Shown: one piece after another, positions 16,011 to 22,696 of the stretch
How positions within the stretch are numbered: position 1 is the first letter of the stretch
How the letters are laid out: the number at the start of each line of letters is the position of its first letter
Source of the DNA: Sphingomonas citricola
Lineage (GTDB): Bacteria > Pseudomonadota > Alphaproteobacteria > Sphingomonadales > Sphingomonadaceae
NCBI RefSeq assembly: GCF_019429535.1
Contig: NZ_JAHXZM010000005.1
Coordinates: 62,001 to 126,000, forward strand
Direction: 5' to 3'
DNA: 64,000 bases
Program-made: the position numbers and the translations under genes
The notes under the pieces: model-generated
What the model saw: the letters and a program-made list of their open reading frames with translations, nothing else
What the model was told of the DNA's origin: nothing
Database searches by the model: none

Positions 16011-16656
16011 GGTGATCTCCTGCGAAGGGGCTGCGCGGCATCGGCAGGAACATGCCGCCGGCGCAGAGACGTGACGCCACGGTCGGGCCGTCGGGATTGT
16101 CGAGGTTGCCGAAGACCAGCGCGACCTTGGTGGTGTGCACGTCGTCGGCGTCGTCGGTCGTGCTGAAGAACGCCGGCGCCGCGCCGTGGCTGTGAATGTC
16201 GCAGACTAAATGCTGACCGGCCGCGGCGGTCGGCGTGCGATAGACGAGGCGCGACGGCGTCGCGGCGTCGATCGCCGGGAACTCGACCGCGAACGTGCCG
16301 GTCGCCTCGTTCCAGATCACGAAGGCGGCCGCCTCGTTCGGCAGCGCCGCGCACAGGTGGTCGAGGATCCCGGCCAGCATGTCACCGGGGATCAGCCCGC
16401 ACCGCAGCACCGCGCGCGGCTCGCCGACGCTGCCATAGGGCAGATACGCCTTGATCGGCGGCGTGACCGGCACGTCGACGGCGAGCCACGGCCGTCGCAG
16501 GATCAGCATTACGCCATCGCAGCCGATCGCGAGACCCTGCCCCGCGCGCGCGTCGCGCAGCGCGTCGATTGCGGGCGAGCGCCCACTAGGCGGCACCGGA
16601 TAGCAGGGGGCGGCGGCCAGCACCGCGGCGGCCGTCGGATCGTCGGCGAGCGTCAT
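16000..16656 (-). CDS. PRTRC system protein A, JAMM-type peptidase
   Basis: A 218-residue protein with a C-terminal JAB/MPN domain. The metal motif is complete: His155 and His157 in 'DIHSHG', seven residues, then Ser165 and Asp168 in 'FFSTTDD' (HxH-x7-S-x2-D). JAMM enzymes remove ubiquitin-like proteins from targets or process their tails. The N-terminal 110 residues are the PRTRC-A-specific region. The start ATG overlaps the protein B stop by 4 bases. It probably opposes ThiF/B-dependent conjugation of protein C, though no target is known. Confidence 0.85.
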   Translation of the reverse strand: MTLADDPTAAAVLAAAPCYPVPPSGRSPAIDALRDARAGQGLAIGCDGVMLILRRPWLAVDVPVTPPIKAYLPYGSVGEPRAVLRCGLIPGDMLAGILDHLCAALPNEAAAFVIWNEATGTFAVEFPAIDAATPSRLVYRTPTAAAGQHLVCDIHSHGAAPAFFSTTDDADDVHTTKVALVFGNLDNPDGPTVASRLCAGGMFLPMPRSPFAGDHHAA

Positions 16657-17459
16657 GCGCGGACGCTCCGCTTGATCAGCGCGCCCAAAGTCACCGGCTG
16701 GTCGACCTTGCCGCGCCCGACTGAACCGAATGGCTTCAGTCGGCCAGCCGGGAAGCGTGTCGCCTTGCGCACGGCGAGGTCATCCCACAGCTTCACCAGC
16801 CCGCCGCGGCCAGTCACGGTTGCCTCCTGACCGGGGTTCGGGTGCGTCGACCAGGATGCGAACACGGCGCGCTCGAACTCGGGGATCGATGCCGCCGTGA
16901 TCGCCTTCGGCCGTGCGATGTTGCCCCAGCAGAGCTGTCCGTTGATGAAGACGTTCAGCACCGGCGAGTGCAGCACCGGCGTGTCGGCCACCGGCCGCTC
17001 GCTTGCCGCGAGGGCATAGACGCCGAGCTCGTTACGTGTCGCGACGAACAGGTGCGCCGGATACGGCAGCGGCAGCACAATGCGGTCGGCGAGCGCCCGC
17101 AATCCTTCGGGCGGGTGCGACAGCGCGAAATAGGAGGTGCGCACCTGCGCCGGCACCCACCACGCGAGGACGTCGGCGTGCGAGACGAGCACGTTCTCGG
17201 GCAGGATCTCCGGCGCCTTGTTGCGGCCGAGCGCCTCGGTCCACTGCCGCAGGTGCGCGCGCGATAGCGGTGCGCCGGCGACGATCACCGGGCACCCGTC
17301 GACCTGTTCGACGGCATGGATGCTCGCGAACGTCAGTCCGTCGGCACGACGCACGCGGTACGGGTCGGAGAGGGATACGCCCTCGCTCTGATATAGGAGG
17401 ATGGCGTTGGTCAGCGCCATGCCGCCGCCGGTGGGTTCAAACCCCGTCGCGATCGTCAT
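16653..17459 (-). CDS. PRTRC system protein B, E2-like
   Basis: A 268-residue protein of the PRTRC-B family, grouped with prokaryotic E2-fold proteins (Prok-E2_D). The C-terminal half has 'LHSPVLNVFINGQLCWGN', where Cys177 is the candidate acceptor cysteine with His164 upstream, followed by 'FERAVFASWSTHPN'. The ATG at 17459 is chosen because it overlaps the protein F stop (ATGA) and begins MTIATGFEPTGGGMALTNAI; upstream extension gives an Arg/Pro-rich out-of-family sequence. Expected role: transfer of protein C from ThiF to targets. No activity is established for the family. Confidence 0.82.
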   Translation of the reverse strand: MTIATGFEPTGGGMALTNAILLYQSEGVSLSDPYRVRRADGLTFASIHAVEQVDGCPVIVAGAPLSRAHLRQWTEALGRNKAPEILPENVLVSHADVLAWWVPAQVRTSYFALSHPPEGLRALADRIVLPLPYPAHLFVATRNELGVYALAASERPVADTPVLHSPVLNVFINGQLCWGNIARPKAITAASIPEFERAVFASWSTHPNPGQEATVTGRGGLVKLWDDLAVRKATRFPAGRLKPFGSVGRGKVDQPVTLGALIKRSVRA

Positions 17460-18592
17460 TGTGGGTTCCTCGGGTTGGCAGGATCGAGGCTGATCAGGTG
17501 CTGCGCGGCGAGCAGGAACTCGACGCCGACCTTCAGAGAGGCGAACCAGGTGTCGATCGAGGCGGCGTCGACCAGCGGGCACAATCCCGCGACATCGTAG
17601 AAGCCCTGCTCCATGCCGAAGCGTGCGACGTCATCGATCTCGCGCGCGAAGTGGTCGAACGGCACGATCGTGAGGGGCGGCAGCGTGCCGCAATCCGCCA
17701 TGCCGGGAATGTAATCGAACACGTGCTCGGACTCGGCGGCCCAGGCATTGCTGGTGCGGTCCATCGCTTTCAGCGCCGCATGCGTGTCGCGAAGCCGTCT
17801 CAGCGCCTTGCGCAGGTCGGCAGGCATGTCCTTGAGCGGAGCAGGCTTGGCCGTCATCCAGTCAGGACGGCGAGCGTACATCTGCGAGGGCAAGGTGAAG
17901 TCGTTCTCTTCGAACGCGTCCTCGCCGTGGTAGTCGATCAGGGTGGCGCGCGCTTCCTCGTCGGTGGTCGCACCATCCCAGTTGTAGGCTGACACCTCTT
18001 CCATGAGGTCGGCGAAGCCGAACACCGGCAGCGCGGCGTTCAGCGTCTCGCCGATCGCCTTATATGCCGCCGCGCGCCAGCCGACTGGCGCGACGTGCCC
18101 GGCTAGGGTGTTCGCCAGCACGTTGGCCTTCACGATCCAGCCGAGATCAATCTCGCCGATGGTGTTACAGACCACCGCGAGAGCGGGTGGCAGATCATCG
18201 CCGCCGACCAGCGCGATCACGTTCAGATCGACCACGTCGACAGGCGCCATGATGTCGAGCACCGCGGCGCCGAACACCTTCTCGATCCGCTCGCGCGCGC
18301 CCTGCCGGGTATAGCGCCGCGGCTCGGTTTCGCGTTCGGCGACCCAGCGGCCGATCAGCTTGTGATGCGGCGCGAGGGTGGCGTCGAACACCGCCGGCAC
18401 GTCGGCCGACAGCGCGACCGCCCGCCCCGCCAGATCACCCGAGGGGCGCGAGACGAAGGCCGGGAGGCGGTTGAAGCGCTTCGGGCTGGCCGCGCCCCTC
18501 GTGGCCGATCGCGACGAATAGCTGCGCGTGGAGGGCCTGGAGGTCGGCGCTGCAGGCGGGTGCGGTGGTGTCGGTCGTGTCGCCATCATCAT
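17456..18592 (-). CDS. PRTRC system protein F, possibly frameshifted near its start
   Basis: From the ATG at 18592 this gives 378 residues. The body (from about residue 40, 'RFNRLPAFVSRPSGDLAG' onward) fits the PRTRC-F family in size and cassette position, with a C-terminus near 'GVEFLLAAQHLISLDP'. The first 35 residues in this frame are Ser/Arg/Pro-rich with poor codon bias, while another frame starting at a GTG at 18659, directly after the protein C stop, has strong bias up to about 18500. One surplus C in the CCCC run at 18495-18498 would join them into a 400-residue protein. Role unknown. Confidence 0.75.
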   Translation of the reverse strand: MMMATRPTPPHPPAAPTSRPSTRSYSSRSATRGAASPKRFNRLPAFVSRPSGDLAGRAVALSADVPAVFDATLAPHHKLIGRWVAERETEPRRYTRQGARERIEKVFGAAVLDIMAPVDVVDLNVIALVGGDDLPPALAVVCNTIGEIDLGWIVKANVLANTLAGHVAPVGWRAAAYKAIGETLNAALPVFGFADLMEEVSAYNWDGATTDEEARATLIDYHGEDAFEENDFTLPSQMYARRPDWMTAKPAPLKDMPADLRKALRRLRDTHAALKAMDRTSNAWAAESEHVFDYIPGMADCGTLPPLTIVPFDHFAREIDDVARFGMEQGFYDVAGLCPLVDAASIDTWFASLKVGVEFLLAAQHLISLDPANPRNPQ

Positions 18593-18659
18593 GGTCGATC
18601 CATTCGAGAAGTGTCTTGCGGGGTGCTGGCGGGATCGCCGCGCGCGGTGCCGCCGCCAC
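18435..18659 (-). other. likely displaced N-terminus of PRTRC protein F (other frame)
   Basis: A 74-codon reading frame from GTG 18659, two bases after the protein C stop, ends at 18435. Its first 55 codons (MAAAPRAAIPPAPRKTLLEW, then an Asp-rich stretch and a helical segment) have GC-rich third positions and look more protein-like than the overlapping frame. It is probably the true start of protein F, separated by a one-base frameshift at 18495-18498. Confidence 0.5.
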
Positions 18660-18661
18660 GG

Positions 18662-18868
18662 TCAGCCCTTGGTGCCGACCGCGCGCCGGTATTCGGTCAC
18701 GTGCGTGGTACCGATCACGCCGGCGTCGACCGTCTCGGCGTTCAGGATCGCCGGGTAGAGCGTCGCATGGTAGGCGCGCAGGCCCTGCGGATCGTCGGCG
18801 AGGTGCGGCGGGATCGGGAGGTCGATGCCGTCGTAGCGATACACGCGGGTGAGCTGGTTAATTTGCAT
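18662..18868 (-). CDS. PRTRC system protein C, ubiquitin-like
   Basis: A 68-residue protein of the PRTRC-C (Prok_Ub) family. The start at 18868 gives MQINQLTRVYRYDGIDLPIP, the conserved family opening; a further 15 residues upstream are possible but lie outside the family. It ends RRAVGTKG, with a C-terminal glycine as needed for E1-type activation without processing. Length and predicted beta-grasp pattern fit a ubiquitin-like modifier. With ThiF (E1-like), B (E2-like) and A (JAMM) it completes a minimal conjugation set. It lies between E and F. Confidence 0.85.
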   Translation of the reverse strand: MQINQLTRVYRYDGIDLPIPPHLADDPQGLRAYHATLYPAILNAETVDAGVIGTTHVTEYRRAVGTKG

Positions 18869-18909
18869 GGGTGCCTCGGGATGGCTGGGGGTGGATGGGT
18901 CGGCCGCGC

Positions 18910-19356
18910 TCACCAGAGCGAGGCGGGTTCGCCCGGCGCGCTGGTGGTCGGTGCCGCCGGCGGCGGGGTGACGAGATCGGCCGGCACCGCGGGCTTCTCG
19001 GCGGCCGGTTTCTCGGCCGGCTTGGCGGTGGTCCTCGACGCGCCCTTCGTCTTCGCCGCCGAAGTGGTCTTCGCCTTCTCGGCCGCGTCGCGCTGCTCGG
19101 CGATCTGGTCGGCGAGCGACTTGCGCGCGGCGATCAGCTGCCCGAGTGCGCCGTCGGCGCCCTTCGCCAGCTCGGCGTCGATCTCGGCCGCAGTGCCGGT
19201 GATGGAGATCGGGCGGACCTCGCCGGCATCGAGGTCGTGCTTCGACCCCGTCGCCTTGCGCGGAATGATCGTGACGGTGACCGCGTCGGAGCCGGCGACG
19301 AGGTCGCAGCCGAGCGAGTAGCGGGACAACAGCGGCAACAGGCTGGTGATCAGCAT
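18910..19356 (-). CDS. PRTRC system protein E
   Basis: A 148-residue protein starting MLITSLLPLLSRYSLGCDLV. The N-terminal 65 residues form the conserved PRTRC-E domain, a short hydrophobic start and beta strands with 'VTVTIIPRKA'. The middle is a charged helix and the tail is a long Lys/Ala/Pro-rich disordered region. It follows ParB by 4 bases, the family's standard place. Function unknown. Despite the hydrophobic N-terminus, no clear signal-peptide cleavage site is seen. Confidence 0.8.
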   Translation of the reverse strand: MLITSLLPLLSRYSLGCDLVAGSDAVTVTIIPRKATGSKHDLDAGEVRPISITGTAAEIDAELAKGADGALGQLIAARKSLADQIAEQRDAAEKAKTTSAAKTKGASRTTAKPAEKPAAEKPAVPADLVTPPPAAPTTSAPGEPASLW

Positions 19357-19360
19357 CGGA

Positions 19361-20686
19361 TCAATCCTTGTACGGGAGGGGTGCGGCCGGCTGCGCGCCG
19401 TAGGTGCCGTCGATGGTAAGCGCGCTTGGCAGGCGACCGGCCCAGGTGAAGCCGGTGGCGTGCAGCATGCCGGTGATCAGGTCCGCGACCTTGCCTTCGA
19501 GCAGCTTGGCGAACGCCTTCTCGCCCATGTGCGCGACGAGGCCACACTCCTTAGCGATGAACTTCAGCTCGTCTTTGCCGAACCGGCTGAGGAACGCGGC
19601 GTCGACCTGCCACGTGTCGCGCAGGGTGGCTTCGAACGCGCGGCCAAACTCGGGATCGCCCTCCACCATCTTCACCAGCGCCGCGCGCCAGGCGCCCTCG
19701 CGGATCGTGGTGGTGCGGTCGATGATCGACTGCGCAGTGACGGCCGCGGGTGCGGGCTTGGTGGGCTTCGTCGGCGCTGCCGCCGGCGTGGGCGCAGACG
19801 CGGCGGTGGCGGGCGCCGGCGTAGTGGTGACGATCGCCGGCGGCGGCGTCGTGACCGGCATTGACGTTTCCGCGACCTGATCGCCGCGGACGTGGAGCGC
19901 GGCACCGTCCTGCGCGGCTTCCGTCTTCAGCTGGTAGCAGCCCGGATTGGTGCAGTGCCCGTCATCGACGTGCGTCTCGAACATGACGCGCTGCGCGCCC
20001 GAGTTGAACGGGCACGTGAGGCACTCGGCCTTGTCGAAGGTCGCAGCGGCAAGGCTCTGCGTCACGCGCATCAGCAGGTCGCGCGTCTTCGCGACGTCGA
20101 GGTTGGCGGTCACGATCGTGTCGAGCGCCTTCTCCTGCTTGTCGGCGGGTACAACCGCCAGCAGCTCGGCGTGCCCGACCTTGATCCGCCGTTCGTCCAG
20201 CGCGGCCTTCACGGCGTCGGCGAGGTTCGCGAGGGCAAGGCGACGATCAAGCTTCGACGCAGACCATCCCAGCCGCCGCACCGCCTCCGCGCGATCGCCT
20301 TGGCAGGCGGACAGGATGCGCACTGCGGCGTCGGCCTGCTCGGTTTCCGAGGCATCGTCGCGCACGTCGTTTTCGTCGATGGCGGCTTCCAGCGCCTCGC
20401 TGTCCGACATCGCCATGATGCGCACCGGCACCGTGCCGTCGTCGCCGAAGGCGTCGATCGCGGCGCGGTGGCGACGGCCGCCGGCGACGATCAGATAGCT
20501 GTCGGCCGCCGCCGGATCGGGGCGCACGATGATCGGCTGGAGCATGCCGCGCAGCCGGAGCGATTCTACCAGTTCGGCGTGCTTCTGCTTGTCGAAGTAG
20601 CGGCGCGGGTTCGCACCCGGCTTGATGCTCGGGAGCGCCAGCATCGTGACGCTGGTCGGGTCGGTGCCTGCTATGGTGTCGGTCAT
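19361..20686 (-). CDS. PRTRC system ParB-family protein
   Basis: A 441-residue protein. Residues about 15-110 are a ParB/Spo0J N-terminal domain ('LPSIKPGANPRRYFD', 'RGMLQPIIVRPD', 'YLIVAGGRRHRAAI'; the GGRRHRA patch is the ParB CTPase/box II motif), followed by a KorB-like helix-turn-helix ('RAEAVRRLGWSASKLDRRLA'). A PRTRC-specific Cys segment ('CLTCPFN', later 'HCTNPGCYQLK') may bind zinc. An Ala/Pro/Thr linker leads to a C-terminal domain. No ParA is present in the window. The ATG at 20686 overlaps the upstream stop (ATGA). Confidence 0.85.
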   Translation of the reverse strand: MTDTIAGTDPTSVTMLALPSIKPGANPRRYFDKQKHAELVESLRLRGMLQPIIVRPDPAAADSYLIVAGGRRHRAAIDAFGDDGTVPVRIMAMSDSEALEAAIDENDVRDDASETEQADAAVRILSACQGDRAEAVRRLGWSASKLDRRLALANLADAVKAALDERRIKVGHAELLAVVPADKQEKALDTIVTANLDVAKTRDLLMRVTQSLAAATFDKAECLTCPFNSGAQRVMFETHVDDGHCTNPGCYQLKTEAAQDGAALHVRGDQVAETSMPVTTPPPAIVTTTPAPATAASAPTPAAAPTKPTKPAPAAVTAQSIIDRTTTIREGAWRAALVKMVEGDPEFGRAFEATLRDTWQVDAAFLSRFGKDELKFIAKECGLVAHMGEKAFAKLLEGKVADLITGMLHATGFTWAGRLPSALTIDGTYGAQPAAPLPYKD

Positions 20687-21015
20687 GCGTTCGGCCCTTT
20701 GCTATTGTGGTCGGCGGCCTCGCCGATTTCCTTTAAGAGGTTGGCGGACACGCGGGCGCAGCGTTCCGAGACACGGGCGAGTTCGCGCGCGATCATCCGC
20801 ACCTCGAAGTTCGTGATCGTTGTGTCGCCGTTGCGTTTGGCGTAGAGTGCGCGCTCGCTGCAGCCGATCAGCTCGGCCACGTGCTTGATGCCGCCCTTGT
20901 CGCCGAGCACCTCGCAAGCGGTTTCCAGACCAACCATCCGCGGAGCAGACAGCGCCCGGTTGCCATCTTCCGAAGTTTCGGAAGTGCGCGGCGATGATGA
21001 CGTGCGATCCGTCAT
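20683..21015 (-). CDS. small helix-turn-helix regulator upstream of PRTRC
   Basis: A 110-residue protein from the ATG at 21015, which overlaps the upstream stop (ATGA). After a Ser/Thr-rich 20-residue start, 'GGIKHVAELIGCSERALYAK' (residues about 42-60) looks like a homeodomain- or XRE-type helix-turn-helix, followed by a long helix, 'ARELARVSERCARVSANLLK'. It is coupled to parB and may regulate or partner the cassette. Its family is not identified. Confidence 0.6.
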   Translation of the reverse strand: MTDRTSSSPRTSETSEDGNRALSAPRMVGLETACEVLGDKGGIKHVAELIGCSERALYAKRNGDTTITNFEVRMIARELARVSERCARVSANLLKEIGEAADHNSKGPNA

Positions 21016-21176
21016 CGCGCCTGCGCTCCGAGCTTGCGCACGATGCCCTTCCACATGCGCTCGGCGTCGGTGACGCTCAGCCGCAAGCGGTGCGCTGCCT
21101 CGACCAGCGACGGGCAACCGTCCGCCATCTGCTCGGCCAGCCGGTCGGGCTTCGCGAGGCGCGGCTTGTCAGCCAC
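21012..21176 (-). CDS. 54-residue protein with GTG start, coupled in the pre-PRTRC operon
   Basis: A short gene read from GTG 21176 to TGA 21012: MADKPRLAKPDRLAEQMADG, then CPSLVEAAHRLRLSVTDAER and MWKGIVRKLGAQAR. The start overlaps the upstream stop by 8 bases and its own stop overlaps the next ATG, so four genes in a row are coupled. The pattern 'SLVEAAHRLRLSVTDAERMW' suggests a helix-turn-helix, perhaps an excisionase- or sigma-like DNA binder. GC-rich third positions support coding. Confidence 0.55.
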   Translation of the reverse strand: MADKPRLAKPDRLAEQMADGCPSLVEAAHRLRLSVTDAERMWKGIVRKLGAQAR

Positions 21177-21372
21177 GGTCGCCGCGCAGTGTTTCGATGA
21201 TGACCGTACGGCCGAGCCAGCCGATCGCGAAATACCAGCCGTCGTCCGGCTGGCCGCTCGTGAACAGCTGACCGCTGACCCGCCCGATCTCGAAAGCCGG
21301 GATCAGGCGACGCGGACGCAGGTTTCCTGTCGCGGGAGCAGGCGCTCCCGCGGTCATGCCGTCTTCCATCAT
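21169..21372 (-). CDS. small hypothetical early prophage protein
   Basis: A 67-residue protein with three possible starts (codons 1, 2 or 6). The C-terminal half, 'GQPDDGWYFAIGWLGRTVII', is beta-rich with aromatic residues; the N-terminus is Pro/Ala/Gly-rich. It begins 36 bases after the CII-like gene and is coupled to the 54-residue gene. Function unknown. Confidence 0.5.
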   Translation of the reverse strand: MMEDGMTAGAPAPATGNLRPRRLIPAFEIGRVSGQLFTSGQPDDGWYFAIGWLGRTVIIETLRGDRG

Positions 21373-21408
21373 ACTACTCCTCAGCGGGTCGCGCCCGCGG
21401 TTCGGTCC

Positions 21409-21912
21409 TCAGGTGGCGGGGGTGTCACCCCGCGCGATACGTTCCAGGCTGTGGCGCATCCGCGCTGTGGCTCTCTCCATGTCGGCGACGTGTTCGAGCG
21501 CGGCTGCGGCCTCGACCTTCGTGACCTCGGTGCCGCCGGCACTGCCGCTCGACAGCGCGTCGGCGATCGCGCGGGACACGTCGCCCATCTCGCTGCTCAT
21601 CTCGATCACGCCCATTTGCAGGCAGCGATCGTCGGTGACCGGCTCGGGCAGCATGATGACCACCGCGCCGAGGATCCCCGCCATGGCGTTCAGGATATGC
21701 GGGTGCCCCTGCTCGCCGTGCCCGATGGCGTCGATGCGCACGGCATCGCGGATCGTGATGCTGTCGCGCTGGTGGGGCGAGCAACAGCGTGAAATCTGGC
21801 TGTCGGACAGGCCGGTTTCGCTCTCGCAATCGGCGAGGCCGCCGGCGGCCTGCACGGCGCGCTTCGTTGCCTGGGCGAGCCGCTGCTCGTTGACGGGGAG
21901 CTTATCGGCCAT
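21409..21912 (-). CDS. phage regulatory CII-like protein
   Basis: A 167-residue protein from the ATG at 21912, MADKLPVNEQRLAQATKRAV onward; extension upstream would run through a Pro-rich non-conserved region. Residues about 8-75 resemble phage CII-type regulators: 'AVQAAGGLADCESETGLSDS' then 'QISRCCSPHQRDSITIRDAV' as helix-turn-helix. The C-terminal part is helical with many Met/Glu residues, suggesting an oligomerisation coiled coil. As in lambda, it lies downstream of the Cro-like gene in the leftward early transcript and could activate lysogeny promoters. Confidence 0.65.
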   Translation of the reverse strand: MADKLPVNEQRLAQATKRAVQAAGGLADCESETGLSDSQISRCCSPHQRDSITIRDAVRIDAIGHGEQGHPHILNAMAGILGAVVIMLPEPVTDDRCLQMGVIEMSSEMGDVSRAIADALSSGSAGGTEVTKVEAAAALEHVADMERATARMRHSLERIARGDTPAT

Positions 21913-22123
21913 TGTTCTGCAACCGTTCCGGGCGGGAGGAAGCGCCGCGATCGTTTCCCGATGCGGCGGCGATGCGTAGCAGGGTATCCACATCGGCATG
22001 ATGACCGATCGCAGCACCCTGCCGTTGTACGGAGCCACCGGCGGAGCGGGGGGATACCCCGCCGATGGAGGTGCCAGCGCCGGGAGGTGGCGCGCTGGTA
22101 CGGAGGTGAGCACCGGGCATCAT
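21902..22123 (-). CDS. possible small protein upstream of the CII-like gene
   Basis: A 73-codon frame whose stop overlaps the CII-like start by 11 bases. The N-terminal half is Gly/Pro/Ser-rich and the C-terminal half is helical ('HHADVDTLLRIAAASGNDRG'). Third-position GC is only moderate. It may be coding or may simply be the leader of the CII-like gene. Confidence 0.35.
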   Translation of the reverse strand: MMPGAHLRTSAPPPGAGTSIGGVSPRSAGGSVQRQGAAIGHHADVDTLLRIAAASGNDRGASSRPERLQNNGR

Positions 22124-22206
22124 GCCGCGCTTCCGGGGCCGCGCCTTGACAGCGCAGCCCCTTCCGCCATCGTCGCGTCATCACACACCGACGAAGGGGT
22201 AAGTGA

Positions 22207-22392
22207 GTGCCGCATCGTGCCCTCACGCAGACGGAAATGGCCGCTGCACAGAAGCTGTTCGATCACATCATGGCCGCGGAATACGGCGGAGCTCCGAGCG
22301 ACGGGGAGTCGATGGCCGACTACACCCTTCGCGTTTGGGATCGATGCGCAGGGGCCGTTATCGAGCCGGCGCCGGTGGGCAGAGAGGGCTGA
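22207..22392 (+). CDS. 61-residue plus-strand protein opposite the early leftward transcript
   Basis: GTG-initiated, with AAGGGG 9 bases upstream. The product (MPHRALTQTEMAAAQKLFDH, then IMAAEYGGAPSDGESMADYT) is acidic and helical with good codon bias. It is convergent with the Cro-like gene, ending 9 bases from that gene's stop. No family is recognised. The minus-strand frame over the same bases (22120-22404) is less convincing. Confidence 0.5.
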   Translation: MPHRALTQTEMAAAQKLFDHIMAAEYGGAPSDGESMADYTLRVWDRCAGAVIEPAPVGREG

Positions 22393-22400
22393 CGACGGCA

Positions 22401-22604
22401 TCACGCGGCGGCCTGCTCATTCGCTGACGCGGAATGGTCGGCCATGAAGTCGCGGACCTTCTTCTCGGTCTCGGGCCAGAGCCGCCGCCCTCCCCTTAGC
22501 TGTCGCACCAAATGACGGTCGCCCATCGCTTTGTCGCCGAAGCGGGTCGCCGCCATGCCGGTAGCCTTGAGGAAGGCTTCAACGTCGCTCAGGATTTGTG
22601 CCAT
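22401..22604 (-). CDS. Cro-like small DNA-binding protein
   Basis: A 67-residue protein, MAQILSDVEAFLKATGMAAT onward, ending in an Ala-rich tail. The pattern 'ATRFGDKAMGDRHLVRQLRG' followed by 'GRRLWPETEKKVRDFMA' is a compact helix-turn-helix seen in small alphaproteobacterial phage Cro-type regulators. It is the first gene leftward from the switch and divergent from the repressor. The ATG at 22604 lies only 7 bases after the -10 of its promoter, so the mRNA is probably leaderless; a TTG at 22610 is an alternative. Confidence 0.75.
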   Translation of the reverse strand: MAQILSDVEAFLKATGMAATRFGDKAMGDRHLVRQLRGGRRLWPETEKKVRDFMADHSASANEQAAA

Positions 22605-22611
22605 GAGCAAA

Positions 22612-22640
22612 ACAGTATGTGTGACTTCTCACCCCGTCAA
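22612..22640 (-). promoter_or_regulatory. leftward early promoter (PR-like)
   Basis: On the minus strand TTGACG (22635-22640) and TACTGT (22612-22617) are spaced by exactly 17 bases, a strong sigma-70-type match. The repressor half of the operator at 22617-22636 overlaps the spacer and -10, so binding would block it. The start codon of the Cro-like gene follows 7 bases after the -10. Confidence 0.65.
22617..22636. promoter_or_regulatory. repressor operator, left switch site
   Basis: Core GTGTGA-CTTC-TCACCC (22619-22634) is one base from the perfect inverted repeat GTGTGA-N4-TCACAC found 60 bp away. It overlaps the leftward promoter. A further half-site, GTGTGA, lies at 22642-22647. Confidence 0.65.
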
Positions 22641-22676
22641 GGTGTGAAAAGACCCATCTACCCGCTTGGTACAAAT

Positions 22677-22696
22677 ATGTGTGATAGTTCACACAT
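22677..22696. promoter_or_regulatory. repressor operator overlapping the repressor start
   Basis: A perfect 20-base inverted repeat, ATGTGTGA-TAGT-TCACACAT. Its right arm contains the repressor ATG (22695). TACAAAT just upstream (22670-22676) is a possible -10 for the rightward repressor transcript, so the repressor may control its own gene. Confidence 0.75.

Noticed and set aside
19361-20686. ParB taken as evidence for an integrated plasmid rather than a phage
   Set aside because: No ParA, replication initiator of plasmid type, or conjugation genes are present, and the gene is coupled within the phage early operon.
22120-22404. A 94-codon minus-strand frame coupled to the Cro-like stop
   Set aside because: The GTGA overlap is attractive, but codon bias and composition are poorer than the opposing plus-strand 61-residue gene with a good ribosome site.
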